IMG/VR virus record: IMGVR_UViG_3300046328_001034
Coordinates: 1-33,662 of that record
Direction: 5' to 3' (one strand)
DNA from: a virus
Length of the DNA stretch: 33,662 bases
The notes under the pieces are model-generated. The model was not told the DNA's origin. It saw only the letters and a list, made by a program, of their open reading frames with translations, and did no database searches. Both the position numbers and the translations under genes were made by a program. This document shows, piece by piece, positions 22,682-30,958 of the stretch (positions are counted from its first letter, which is position 1; every line of letters starts with the position of its first letter).

Positions 22682-23005
22682 CTAAAATTTCACAATCAAA
22701 CCAACTCCATTTTGGGTGGTTGATAGATTTATATTTTTCGGCTTGTTGGTAAAAGATAAAAGCTTGTCCAAAACTATTGCGCCTCCAACAGCCATAAACA
22801 TTAAGGATCCTTTCTTTAAGAAATCTCTGCTTCTTTCATCCCGAGCCATACTTTGATTCAACCCAAGGCTAAGGGTTCCTGCATAGACAATGCTGCTGCC
22901 AATAAAAATATGAATAGCCTCATCTTTGCCAAAGGATGGGCTTTGAGCATTACCGTTTAGGCAAAAACCACGAAGAAGCAAAAGAGAAAACAGGATTTTT
23001 TTCAT
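22682..23005 (-). CDS. Small secreted or membrane protein (moron candidate), 107 aa
   Basis: The N-terminus MKKILFSLLLLRGFCLNGNA is a signal peptide with likely cleavage before QSP (GNA/QS), a form common in Bacteroidota. Two further hydrophobic segments lie near residues 31-48 (IHIFIGSSIVYAGTLSL) and 66-84 (GSLMFMAVGGAIVLDKLL), so the mature protein is probably in the inner or outer membrane. The outline KDEAIHIFIGSSI recalls the DKA.HF..G pattern of small membrane proteins of unknown role. It has its own promoter-like box and terminator, unlike its neighbours, which marks it as a possible lysogenic-conversion or lysis gene. Confidence 0.75.
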   Translation of the reverse strand: MKKILFSLLLLRGFCLNGNAQSPSFGKDEAIHIFIGSSIVYAGTLSLGLNQSMARDERSRDFLKKGSLMFMAVGGAIVLDKLLSFTNKPKNINLSTTQNGVGLIVKF

Positions 23006-23021
23006 AAGAGTAAATTTTACT

Positions 23022-23055
23022 CAAAGGTATACTCTCCCGTTTGATCTGGCACAAA
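23022..23055 (-). promoter_or_regulatory. Bacteroidota-type promoter for the moron gene
   Basis: On the minus strand TACCTTTG (23029-23022) matches the -7 consensus TAnnTTTG exactly, and a TTTG (23055-23052) lies 22 bases upstream, slightly longer than the usual 19-21. The start codon is 17 bases past the box. It is the clearest promoter match in the window. Confidence 0.55.
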
Positions 23056-23059
23056 AAAA

Positions 23060-23797
23060 CTAAATCCCATACCTGCCGTTGTTTGCCCAAAAGAGCTGTG
23101 AAATCTCCGAAGCACTCAAAGCTCTATTATAAAATAAAACCTTAGAGACATTCCCACTCATGTATTCCCCACCATTTACCTGCCTACCGATATAAGCAAC
23201 TGAATTAATAGTGTTGATAGCAAAATCACCGGAGTTAATCTGAATACCATTTAAATACAAACGGGCAGTAGTGCCATTGTATGTTGCCGATAAATTATAC
23301 CAAACTCCATTTACCGCAGAAGGGCCAAATAAATTAAGTCCAAAAGCACTAAACACCAACAATCCGCTAAAATACCCAACTGAAAATGCTTGACCAATAT
23401 TAGCTGCACCATAAGTAAATACTAACCCAGGAATGGCAACATTATTGCCCTTAAACCAAACGCTTACAGATCTTGGTGCGTTTCCAGAGGGCAAACCAGT
23501 AACTGGCAACCCAACATATTGAAGTAGTGAGGCCGTAAATTGTAAAGTTTCAAACCGCTCCACTTTTTCAAAAACCGGATTATTAAAAACCGTTCCATTG
23601 TAAAGCCCGCCATTCAAATCCCTCAACAGGGTTCCATGTCCTGGATAACTTACTTTGTCGCTGAGGTCATACTTCAAAATCAAACCAGCCAAAATATCAT
23701 TGCCAGTAGGATAGCTGGGAGTTTTTAACCTTGTGATAAGTTTTGGAAAGCCCTCTGGCCTTCGCGTGAATAAATTAGAACCAGGAAAAGAGTGCAT
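23060..23797 (-). CDS. LamG/concanavalin-like tail protein, 245 aa
   Basis: Residues about 85-245 form a LamG-type jelly roll: SVSVWFKGNNVAIPGLVFTY, GVWYNLSATYNGTTARLYLN, VAYIGRQ and the closing NRALSASEISQLF are the usual strands and final helix of this fold. Such domains bind glycans or surface proteins. The N-terminal 80 residues would attach it to the tail. It lies downstream of the tail-hub and collagen-like genes with a 3-base gap, so it is probably part of the receptor-binding apparatus. Ligand unknown. Confidence 0.8.
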   Translation of the reverse strand: MHSFPGSNLFTRRPEGFPKLITRLKTPSYPTGNDILAGLILKYDLSDKVSYPGHGTLLRDLNGGLYNGTVFNNPVFEKVERFETLQFTASLLQYVGLPVTGLPSGNAPRSVSVWFKGNNVAIPGLVFTYGAANIGQAFSVGYFSGLLVFSAFGLNLFGPSAVNGVWYNLSATYNGTTARLYLNGIQINSGDFAINTINSVAYIGRQVNGGEYMSGNVSKVLFYNRALSASEISQLFWANNGRYGI

Positions 23798-23800
23798 ACC

Positions 23801-24490
23801 TTAAAAAATAGAGCCTCGTGCATGAACTACTACCCGATCCTGTACACCTGCGTAAGCTGACTGGGTAAACCAAAGGCTCTCACCAGAGTTAAGGATAAAC
23901 CCTCCTGTAGGTGTATTGGTGGCCGTTGCTCCAATTACACTTACACTTGCCGTTGCAGTTGGCAATTGAAACTCTCCCACAAGCAGAAGTGAAGCACTGG
24001 TTGGTTTTTTATGAAAAACACAGATGGTCATTGCCGAACTTGCAGCCCTGGCAGTAGGCTGTGCAGATCTCGCCTCAATCACATCAACCCTAGCTCCAAG
24101 GTTAAATCCAGCAATCAAACTGGCAGGCGATCCGGTTAGGTCAATAACAACGTTGCTGCTATTCAATAGCTTAAAACTAGCAACATCAGCAGCTACAGAA
24201 AAGTCTGTGATTGTGTACTCCGTATTTAAGGCGGTTCCTGTGGCTGGGGTTCCACTTAAAAAAATAATTTTATCCCCAGGCAAAAGCACGATCTGGTTAG
24301 AAACCGAAACAAAGCTCCAGTTGGCAACAGAAACCTTATCCGTTGTAACATCAACAGTAACTGGCACTGCTTTCCATGGTATTTCTACAAACTTATAATA
24401 TGTGCCTGTAGTGCCATCTTTTGCCAAATTGGCTACACCACCTTCTACCGGTTGAAATATAGGCACCCGCCCAAATTGTGGAAAATTCAT
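23801..24490 (-). CDS. Tail-tip structural protein, 229 aa, putative
   Basis: The sequence is beta-rich and Thr/Ser/Val-heavy with no charged helices: DKVSVANWSFVSVSNQIVLLPGDK, TEYTITDFSVAADVASFKLLN, GGFILNSGESLWFTQSAYAG. This is usual for tail spikes or fibres. Start overlaps the upstream gene by 4 bases. It sits between the trimerising small proteins and the LamG protein, so it is probably a component of the same tip. No family is recognised. Confidence 0.7.
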   Translation of the reverse strand: MNFPQFGRVPIFQPVEGGVANLAKDGTTGTYYKFVEIPWKAVPVTVDVTTDKVSVANWSFVSVSNQIVLLPGDKIIFLSGTPATGTALNTEYTITDFSVAADVASFKLLNSSNVVIDLTGSPASLIAGFNLGARVDVIEARSAQPTARAASSAMTICVFHKKPTSASLLLVGEFQLPTATASVSVIGATATNTPTGGFILNSGESLWFTQSAYAGVQDRVVVHARGSIF

Positions 24491-24852
24491 ATTCCGTGTT
24501 TCGTTAAAAAGTTTACAAATGCTGTTTCTGTCACGTCTCGAAAGTCAAACTTGGCCACCTCAGAACCATCAATAGAAAGAACTATGTTGGGGTAACTTCC
24601 AACCAATCCCACCCGCTCATTAATCAATTCCAAAACCCGTGTTTCCGTAATCGCATTTACAGGATCCGGTTCTATTTGGGTTGGGTTTAACAGTAAGCCG
24701 GCACGGTTGCTTATGTCCAAGGTTTTTGTAGTAAGTACCTCATCGGTAACTATACCCAGATCATTGGCCATAACCAGCTTTTCAAATTCATCCGCCATAA
24801 CCAAATCTATTTTTTGAAGAAGCGTTAAAAGTTTTTGTTGGTTTTCAGTCAT
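24487..24852 (-). CDS. Small tail-tip protein, 121 aa, unknown
   Basis: Two helical segments (ENQQKLLTLLQKIDLVMADEFE and TKTLDISNRAGLLL) are followed by PDPVNAITETRVLELINERVG and a short C-terminal beta region. It lies 2 bases from the collagen-like gene and overlaps its downstream neighbour by 4 bases, making it part of the tail-fibre set. No family recognised. Confidence 0.65.
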   Translation of the reverse strand: MTENQQKLLTLLQKIDLVMADEFEKLVMANDLGIVTDEVLTTKTLDISNRAGLLLNPTQIEPDPVNAITETRVLELINERVGLVGSYPNIVLSIDGSEVAKFDFRDVTETAFVNFLTKHGI

Positions 24853-24854
24853 TT

Positions 24855-25154
24855 CTATGAATAATTAAGAAAGTTAAAGATATGATTCGTGGTATTTTCT
24901 CCATCTGCTCCTGTTGCACCTGTTGCACCAGTTGCACCAGTTGCTCCTGTTGCTCCCGTTGCTCCGGTTGCACCTGCCTCGCCAGATGGCCCCATTGGTC
25001 CTTGTATTCCAGGATCTCCTTTCGTTGTGATAATGCCAGCAAGCTTTTCATCCAGCTCATCCTTTAATACAGCGGCATCCAGAAACCTCGAAACCAGATC
25101 AATGGTTACCTTACCCTGAACAACTATATTTTTAATGATGGATCTTAGTTTCAT
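24855..25154 (-). CDS. Collagen-like short tail fibre protein, 99 aa
   Basis: Residues 1-43 form a helical N-terminal region ([18 protein letters not shown] and [10 protein letters not shown]). Fourteen Gly-X-Y triplets follow from about residue 46: [15 protein letters not shown], then seven GAT units, GAD and GEN, a collagen-like triple helix. The tail ends IFNFLNYS. Such proteins form trimeric rods in phage fibres. The GAT units are encoded by a 9-base near-repeat (24905-24975), which can gain or lose copies by slippage. Overlaps the hub gene by 4 bases. Confidence 0.85.
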   Translation of the reverse strand: MKLRSIIKNIVVQGKVTIDLVSRFLDAAVLKDELDEKLAGIITTKGDPGIQGPMGPSGEAGATGATGATGATGATGATGATGADGENTTNHIFNFLNYS

Positions 25155-27607
25155 AATCGGAACAGGGTAATTTTTGCCATGGCAGAATCAAGAGGAAAGC
25201 TTACATCTATTTTGCTCCACATAAAATACTGGTTTTCTATTTTTACCAGAAGCCAAGGCTTTAGCTTGGAAAGCAGGCTGGCATTAATAACGATGGAAAC
25301 CGTTGCCACTTTAGCAGTGCTCAAAAAATCGAGCCATGGTTTTGCAAACTGATTGTACAATCCTTTTTCCCCTTCCCATCGCAAACTACCTCCGGCATGG
25401 CCTGAGAAAACATCGCCCAAAGATCCATAAGGGTCGCAGCTGGCAAAGGGGTACTTATAGTCATTTGGCTGTAGTTCAAGCGTAGGATTACTTTTTATGC
25501 CACAGTAAGACAAAAGCCTTAGTGAACAGGTGTCTTTCTTTTGGTAATAGGTGCTTTTCCTCTGCTTCCCTGCATACGGAACACGCCAATCACTAGGGGT
25601 TTCTTTTGCAAAATACCTCATGTCCGTTATTGGAATAACAGGCAAAATGCCTCCAAGCCTATATTTAATCACCCGATAAGTTTCACCTTCATGTATTATG
25701 TACTGGCCAACACTAAAGTTTAAACTGTCGCTGTAAATTAGTTTTTCGTATTTACTAGGAGAGCCGCTGTTGTTGGATCCTGTAAAATCCATGAGCGTTG
25801 AACTTTTAATTGCAATTTCTGTGCTTCCATTTCCAACTTTTAAAGGCTGGAGATATCCTGCCCAATCCTTCCAGGCAATGCCACCAGATTCTGATCGATA
25901 GGAAATAAAGTATCGGTTAACATCCAATACGAGAGATACTCTATTTATTTCTACATCGGTGGGCAAAGCGGAAACGGTAGCTTCTGGATCAATAACAACC
26001 ACATCTTCTTCCTCAAAGTTTTTTATCTGAGAGCTGGCTACATTATCAGAACCATCGTGCGTGTATCTCAGGTAAAATCCATCCGGGTTTGAATAGTTTA
26101 TTTCATTGTAACTGGCAACAAGTTCTGTAATATCAATGGCGTTTTCAAAATCGGCAAGTACATCTTTCAAAGGCTTGTACTTTATTTTGTTCTGAAAAAT
26201 ATCAAACCAAACTCCCGTAAAAAACATGGAGCGGATCCCATTCAAAAACTCAGCAATAGAAACATCTGGAGTAAGGGCGTTTCTTTTGAATACGTTTAAA
26301 AAAAGATCAAGAATCTGGCTTTCAGGTATAGTGATCGTATAGCTGGCAGAAGAGATTTTTTCAGCGGCAAAATTTGAATAAAGGACAAGTGATTTAATAA
26401 AGTCGTTAGACATAAAACCCTCATCGTCTACCTCTAGCTGATAAAGTGAATGCACAGCTTCCAAAACGTAGAGCATTCGAAGCATCGGCGAAAAGGCCAC
26501 AGAAGCCACGGCGGGTGCTCCATCAATTACCTCCGTCCAAAATCCACCATCCTTCCAGTAGTTTACATATCCAAAATTGCTAAAGTCACTTAGGAAAGTA
26601 TCGTCTTTTACAGGAAAAACTTTAATGTCACCATCCAGATGATTCTCTGCTGCTTTGTTATACATGTAGAAAAGAACCCGTATTATCTTACTGGGAATAC
26701 TTGGATCAAGTAACGTTGTCAAATCTACATCTATCCATGTAGAACCGATATAGTTTACTCCGTCAATTTCATGGCTGCAATACATATTGCTTCCAACTGG
26801 TGTAACCTGGTAATCATGAGGATCTCCCTCGATGTCGTAGTAAAACCAGTTACTATGATTTCCAAGATCCCTGATATTTTTTAAATCAGCCTCTAAACCA
26901 AGCCAGAACCAAACTCCAATATCATCAACACTATCTGGTTCGATGTTGGTATTGTTTGACTCCGCAAGAAATATATTTCCGCCATGTTTAACCCATGAGA
27001 AATATTCAATGTAAGCAGTGGCATTATTCCAGGCTGGTACATAAATTCTTTCCTCACGGTTTATCCTTTTACAAAGTTCATCCAATACCCGCTCTCTGTT
27101 TAATCCATTGGATTCCTGCCCATGATAATAATAAACACCACCAGAAAGGATTCTAACAATTCGAGTGCTTAAAATACCTGTATTTAATGTGTCTAACTTT
27201 ATACCATAAGTTTGTGTATCGACATCAATAGTAACCTCCCCCATATCCAAATCCCTGAGCTTTGTAGTTCTAAGAGAATCGGCAAAGTTTCCGGATGCAG
27301 TAAAAAGTGAAATCGATATTTCATCTGATGTAGATGAGCCAATTTCCAGAGTACATAAAACCTCAATCAATCCACTTTTTAGCCGATAGCCAGAGAGCGT
27401 AGTTTGATAGCCCGATGTACTCGACATCCGGTTTACAAAATTAAAATGCAGCAGGTTCTTTTCGCTGGCCGGCATGCCAAAGCTGTACACATAACTGCCC
27501 TTCATTACCTCGTTATCAAAGGCAGAATTAAAGTAATTAAGATTTAGCTTGGTGCCGGGTCTTAAATCAAGGCTCTCTCCGTTTGGTGCAATCAGTTCTA
27601 AGCTCAT
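25151..27607 (-). CDS. Tail-tip / baseplate hub protein, 818 aa
   Basis: The opening [25 protein letters not shown] with [20 protein letters not shown] and ASEKNLLHF matches, in outline, large Bacteroidota phage tail proteins that start LEL.APNG...L..G...... and have a P(A/S)E.N... motif. The body is beta-rich with many Trp/Tyr and a C-terminal region [20 protein letters not shown]. By size and place, between two tail proteins and short fibre genes, it is the probable hub or central tip protein. Enzymatic motifs are not seen. Its start overlaps its upstream neighbour by 4 bases. Confidence 0.75.
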   Translation of the reverse strand: MSLELIAPNGESLDLRPGTKLNLNYFNSAFDNEVMKGSYVYSFGMPASEKNLLHFNFVNRMSSTSGYQTTLSGYRLKSGLIEVLCTLEIGSSTSDEISISLFTASGNFADSLRTTKLRDLDMGEVTIDVDTQTYGIKLDTLNTGILSTRIVRILSGGVYYYHGQESNGLNRERVLDELCKRINREERIYVPAWNNATAYIEYFSWVKHGGNIFLAESNNTNIEPDSVDDIGVWFWLGLEADLKNIRDLGNHSNWFYYDIEGDPHDYQVTPVGSNMYCSHEIDGVNYIGSTWIDVDLTTLLDPSIPSKIIRVLFYMYNKAAENHLDGDIKVFPVKDDTFLSDFSNFGYVNYWKDGGFWTEVIDGAPAVASVAFSPMLRMLYVLEAVHSLYQLEVDDEGFMSNDFIKSLVLYSNFAAEKISSASYTITIPESQILDLFLNVFKRNALTPDVSIAEFLNGIRSMFFTGVWFDIFQNKIKYKPLKDVLADFENAIDITELVASYNEINYSNPDGFYLRYTHDGSDNVASSQIKNFEEEDVVVIDPEATVSALPTDVEINRVSLVLDVNRYFISYRSESGGIAWKDWAGYLQPLKVGNGSTEIAIKSSTLMDFTGSNNSGSPSKYEKLIYSDSLNFSVGQYIIHEGETYRVIKYRLGGILPVIPITDMRYFAKETPSDWRVPYAGKQRKSTYYQKKDTCSLRLLSYCGIKSNPTLELQPNDYKYPFASCDPYGSLGDVFSGHAGGSLRWEGEKGLYNQFAKPWLDFLSTAKVATVSIVINASLLSKLKPWLLVKIENQYFMWSKIDVSFPLDSAMAKITLFRL

Positions 27608-28716
27608 AGGTTGCCAGCAGTTTGGTTTTCAAAAGCCGTTTGAAACTCGAATACAGCAGACCGAATAAAATCACCATCCGATTTATATTCAACCGTCTTG
27701 CTGTTAATCAATATTGGAATCCACTTTTGCAGTGACTCATTCCACAAAAACCGGTTAGGAGAAAGTAAAAGATCCTGTACCAGAATAGCAAGATCGTTTG
27801 CCAGCATAAAGCCGGTAGATGCTTTAAACTTCTTTCGGCCATCGGTTTTGTAAACCCGATAAGCTGATAGGTCAGCGTTGTAGTAGCTCGATCCCGGGTT
27901 AGATTCAGAAATCCCCTGGCTTACATCTAGTGTGGCCACAAGCCGCTCATCAAAATCGCAATAGCTCCATGCTCCTGCTCCATTCTTCCAGCCCATGGAA
28001 TAAGATGGGTTAATGTTGCGGCTTACTTTTAAATCGCACTCAGCACTCCGGAGGGTCTCTCTCAAAACCGTAAGTTTAAAATAATCTGCCTGGCTATCTT
28101 CAGGAAGGATAACCGGTATCTGAACAATCTGGAAATTGTTGATGGTCTCCATGGTAATTTCTGCAGTGTCCGTTGGCACTCCCGCAATCGAGTAGTGGGT
28201 AAAGAAAAAGCTAAACTCTCCCGTGACCGGAATAAGGAAAAACAGAAAGCCTGGTGAAAGGCGAGAGCAAAGCGCAGGCCCACCCGCATGCAGCCAGGTG
28301 ACCTGGTCCGGTGCATCAGTTTTAAAGCTATCTGTAAAAACTTCCCAAGGCTGTCCCCCGCAAAGGAGCCAGTGGGTGTCTCCCGTTTGCCATGCATCAA
28401 AACCAGTACCATCGTTGATGCGGTAATCTACCCGGAAACGTGTGCTCAGTTTAGCAGTAAAGGCTGGCCCGTCCTCAAACTCTGTTACCGTTGGTATGGT
28501 ATTTCTTAACCGATTGGAAAGGTAGACATCCAATTCAGAATCTACCCTTTGGCTTAAAACGGTTCCGGTAGAAATGAATTGAAAAACACCAAGCGAAACG
28601 GTTAAACCAGAGAAAAGGGTTTCCTCCACAAAGATCTCAAACTCTACCTTATAGCCAATGGCTACATCTGGAATGGTAGTAACAATAGGGTTTTTAGAAT
28701 AGTATATCATGTCCAC
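27604..28716 (-). CDS. Distal tail protein-like structural protein, 370 aa
   Basis: Beta-rich protein with repeated aromatic-Val patterns (VAIGYKVEFEIFVEETLFSG, LSTRFRVDYRINDGTG, GEFSFFFTHYSIAG) and several cysteines. Its 4-base overlap with the hub gene and position just before it suggest a distal tail or tip attachment protein. Bacteroidota homologues of this type open with KNPI...P...VGY.VEFE in my memory; the resemblance is weak. Function inferred from position. Confidence 0.65.
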   Translation of the reverse strand: MDMIYYSKNPIVTTIPDVAIGYKVEFEIFVEETLFSGLTVSLGVFQFISTGTVLSQRVDSELDVYLSNRLRNTIPTVTEFEDGPAFTAKLSTRFRVDYRINDGTGFDAWQTGDTHWLLCGGQPWEVFTDSFKTDAPDQVTWLHAGGPALCSRLSPGFLFFLIPVTGEFSFFFTHYSIAGVPTDTAEITMETINNFQIVQIPVILPEDSQADYFKLTVLRETLRSAECDLKVSRNINPSYSMGWKNGAGAWSYCDFDERLVATLDVSQGISESNPGSSYYNADLSAYRVYKTDGRKKFKASTGFMLANDLAILVQDLLLSPNRFLWNESLQKWIPILINSKTVEYKSDGDFIRSAVFEFQTAFENQTAGNL

Positions 28717-29183
28717 TTATCGGGGTTAATGCATGAAGAAACAAGTCGCTTAATCCGAAATCCTACCCGCCAACCAAAGTCATTGGCTACCGTTAAAGGG
28801 TTTATAGGCTCCATGGGAAGGCTGGAAAATTCAAACTCAAACCCACTGGTCCGGGCAATGGCATGCAGTTTCAAAATAACATCTGTGGCAATGCTGGCCG
28901 TCTCTCGCCAAATGTCATCGGCTTTGTCGTGGTCTCCAACTTCCTCATTTTTCAAGATGGTAAACCCGCTGGAAGCTTCGTACCACATTCCTCCAGAATC
29001 GTTTCTGGAGAGGTACATGTTTGGATATTCCACCCAAAGCAATGGATAGGTAAGCTCGCTCCGGGTTTCCTCAAGAAATCTGCGGATGTCTCCCACCACC
29101 ATCCTGCCACCAAGGTCGGAATGGTTGGCAAGCAGCTGCATGAAGGTTACAAAATCCTCAACTGGCGTTAGACTTGCTGGCAT
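28707..29183 (-). CDS. Tail completion / neck-type protein, 158 aa, putative
   Basis: Residues 5-35 (LTPVEDFVTFMQLLANHSDL) form a helix; then SELTYPLLWVEYPNMYLSRNDSG and TILKNEEVGDHDKADDIWRETASIATDVILKLHAIA, then FEFEFSSLPMEPINPLTVANDFGWRVGFRIKRL. Mixed alpha-beta with a repeated strand GWRVGFRIK at the end is usual in tail-terminator or minor neck proteins of this group. It overlaps both neighbours (10 and 26 bases). No residue is diagnostic. Confidence 0.65.
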   Translation of the reverse strand: MPASLTPVEDFVTFMQLLANHSDLGGRMVVGDIRRFLEETRSELTYPLLWVEYPNMYLSRNDSGGMWYEASSGFTILKNEEVGDHDKADDIWRETASIATDVILKLHAIARTSGFEFEFSSLPMEPINPLTVANDFGWRVGFRIKRLVSSCINPDKWT

Positions 29184-29928
29184 TGGCGTTAGATTTTAAG
29201 TACCCGAGTAAATTTAAAAAAGGAGTTCTGCAGGTTTGGTCAAAGTTTCCAAACACATTCTTGGCACTTACCTGGTAGATGCAATCCAGAAAAGAACCAT
29301 CTCCAGAACCTTCAAACAAAGAGCCAAAGGCCGTCATTACCTGCCGTTTAATCTGGAGGTAAGACCAAACCACAGCAAGGCGGGTTTCGATCTTTACCTT
29401 TTGCATCCGCTTAATGTGACGCTCAGAAAGATCACCATTAAACCTCTGCCGTTTATCGCCGTTCCAGGAGGTGTTGTATTTAATTGCCCAAGGGAAAAGA
29501 ACGATCCACCATTTAGCTGGCCGGCAAAGAATCCCTACCACTTTATTGAGATGCTTTTCATCTCCATCCTTACTCCATTTTTGCAGGGCGCTATCTACCA
29601 CGGCAGCCTCGATGCTGTTGAGGTTAGAAAGCTGAGGGATATAGTACCAGGTAAACCCGACCCGAAACCGAACCAAGGGCAGCTTTGCAGGATCCTTGTT
29701 TATCCATTCAGTAACATGGAGCAGATCAGAAACCTGATCATCAGAAAGCTGATCAAAATACTTTTTAAATCCTTCAGGCAATAAAGCCTCGAGCAGAACA
29801 AGCTGGGTAAAGTGGTTCCATTTGCGCAACAGCATCACAGAAAGAATCCGTGTGCACTGCTTCACAGTCAATTCCTCCCAGCAGTTAGGAACAAGGAACT
29901 TGTTTTTTCTAATCGATAGGGTATGCAT
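29158..29928 (-). CDS. Unknown structural-module protein, 256 aa
   Basis: Rich in Trp and Arg (NCWEELTVKQCTRILSVMLL, VTEWINKDPAKLPLVRFRVGF, WWIVLFPWAIKYNTSW, RQRFNGDLSERHIKRM). The opening PNCWEELTVKQ is a pattern I associate with a recurrent protein between connector and tail genes in Bacteroidota phages. It ends in KSNANASKSNAS, encoded by a short tandem repeat. Start overlaps the holin gene by one base; the 3' end overlaps the next gene by 26 bases. Role unresolved. Confidence 0.7.
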   Translation of the reverse strand: MHTLSIRKNKFLVPNCWEELTVKQCTRILSVMLLRKWNHFTQLVLLEALLPEGFKKYFDQLSDDQVSDLLHVTEWINKDPAKLPLVRFRVGFTWYYIPQLSNLNSIEAAVVDSALQKWSKDGDEKHLNKVVGILCRPAKWWIVLFPWAIKYNTSWNGDKRQRFNGDLSERHIKRMQKVKIETRLAVVWSYLQIKRQVMTAFGSLFEGSGDGSFLDCIYQVSAKNVFGNFDQTCRTPFLNLLGYLKSNANASKSNAS

Positions 29929-30956
29929 TATTTTAAAAGTTTAGCGATAATGGCAGTCAATAATCCACCAGCCACAAAGCCAACCAGAATGCCGAGCCAG
30001 AACCATTTTTTCTTTAAAGAAGTAGGTGGCTCAAGTTTCGGGCAGGGTGGGCACTTGGCCTGAATGGTTTTATACTTAATCACCTCCTTTGGCTTTACTG
30101 TTCCCTCTGCCTGGTAGCTTCCCTTTCCAATCTTCCTAATCCTAACCTTTACGGCTGGCACCAGTGTTGTTGTGTTTGGATCCGCTTTTGTAACCTCGGT
30201 ACCGTGTGGGTTTTCAAATTCAAAAGAATCTCCGATGGCCATCGAATCCAGCGTTCCATCTGTAAACCTGCGGGTAATACTATCACCAGCCAATAAGATG
30301 CGGGTAGTGTCGTGAACGGAAACATACACGGTGTCAGAACCTACCCCGTACTTTTTTACGCATCGGGAATAGCTTACACAGGATGAGAACGATAACAGCA
30401 AAAGAATTAAAGGTAAAACGTTAGCATCCTTTTTCTCTGGCTCATCCTCGCCGGTAAGTAGATCACTATCAATTTTAGTATTGAGGAAAGAAAGGAAATC
30501 TGCCCGGATGTACTTGAGCTTAATCATATTCCGGATTACCGAAAGCAGGTTCCGAACACCAAGAAAACCAAAGGTTGCAGTGGGCATCCATCCATAAGCG
30601 TCCAGATCGATTTGTTTAAAGTGCCAGGTGGCAGACATGATCATTACATGGGCACAAACGATGGGTAAAAACCTTGAGATCTTAGCCATGTTAAACTTCT
30701 CTCCTTTCTTTACCGCCACCATTGCCCCCAGAATAGTGTCTGCCAAAATCATTGCAATCATTAAGACTACAGCCTGCCCCGGTGAGTAGATGTATTTTTC
30801 AAGTATTGCGAAATAACTGAAGCCTGCCGCTGTAGCTACCTGAACAAATACGCTGGCAGAGGACTTCATCCCAAAGGCAGTGCTGATAAAATCGCCAACA
30901 CCACTAAAGCCAAACGTATGCCAGAACATTAACCAGGGAGTTTTGATTGGATGCAT
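29928..30956 (-). CDS. Holin fused to lipoprotein / spanin-like domain, 342 aa
   Basis: Residues 35-145 carry four hydrophobic helices (about 35-53, 61-82, 95-111, 124-142) with AMVAVKKGEKFNMAKISRFL between the second and third, the pattern of the phage_holin_4 / toxin-secretion holin family. A charged linker (TGEDEPEKKD) leads to PLILLLLSFSSC at 182-193, which reads as a lipoprotein signal with lipobox Cys193. The outer part (YSRCVKKYG, DTVYVSVHDTTRIL, IQAKCPPCP) resembles separate lipoproteins near Bacteroidota phage holins, and a final helix (about 318-339, WLGILVGFVAGGLLTAI) ends it. Usually these are two genes. Together they would control lysis with the amidase. Confidence 0.7.
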   Translation of the reverse strand: MHPIKTPWLMFWHTFGFSGVGDFISTAFGMKSSASVFVQVATAAGFSYFAILEKYIYSPGQAVVLMIAMILADTILGAMVAVKKGEKFNMAKISRFLPIVCAHVMIMSATWHFKQIDLDAYGWMPTATFGFLGVRNLLSVIRNMIKLKYIRADFLSFLNTKIDSDLLTGEDEPEKKDANVLPLILLLLSFSSCVSYSRCVKKYGVGSDTVYVSVHDTTRILLAGDSITRRFTDGTLDSMAIGDSFEFENPHGTEVTKADPNTTTLVPAVKVRIRKIGKGSYQAEGTVKPKEVIKYKTIQAKCPPCPKLEPPTSLKKKWFWLGILVGFVAGGLLTAIIAKLLK

Positions 30957-30958
30957 AT

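Noticed and set aside
24905-24975. Repeat tract considered as CRISPR
   Set aside because: Repeats are contiguous 9-base codon repeats without spacers; no CRISPR array or cas gene is in the window.
24889-25119. Plus-strand frame with [11 protein letters not shown] repeats
   Set aside because: It is the antisense reading of the collagen-like GAT repeats.
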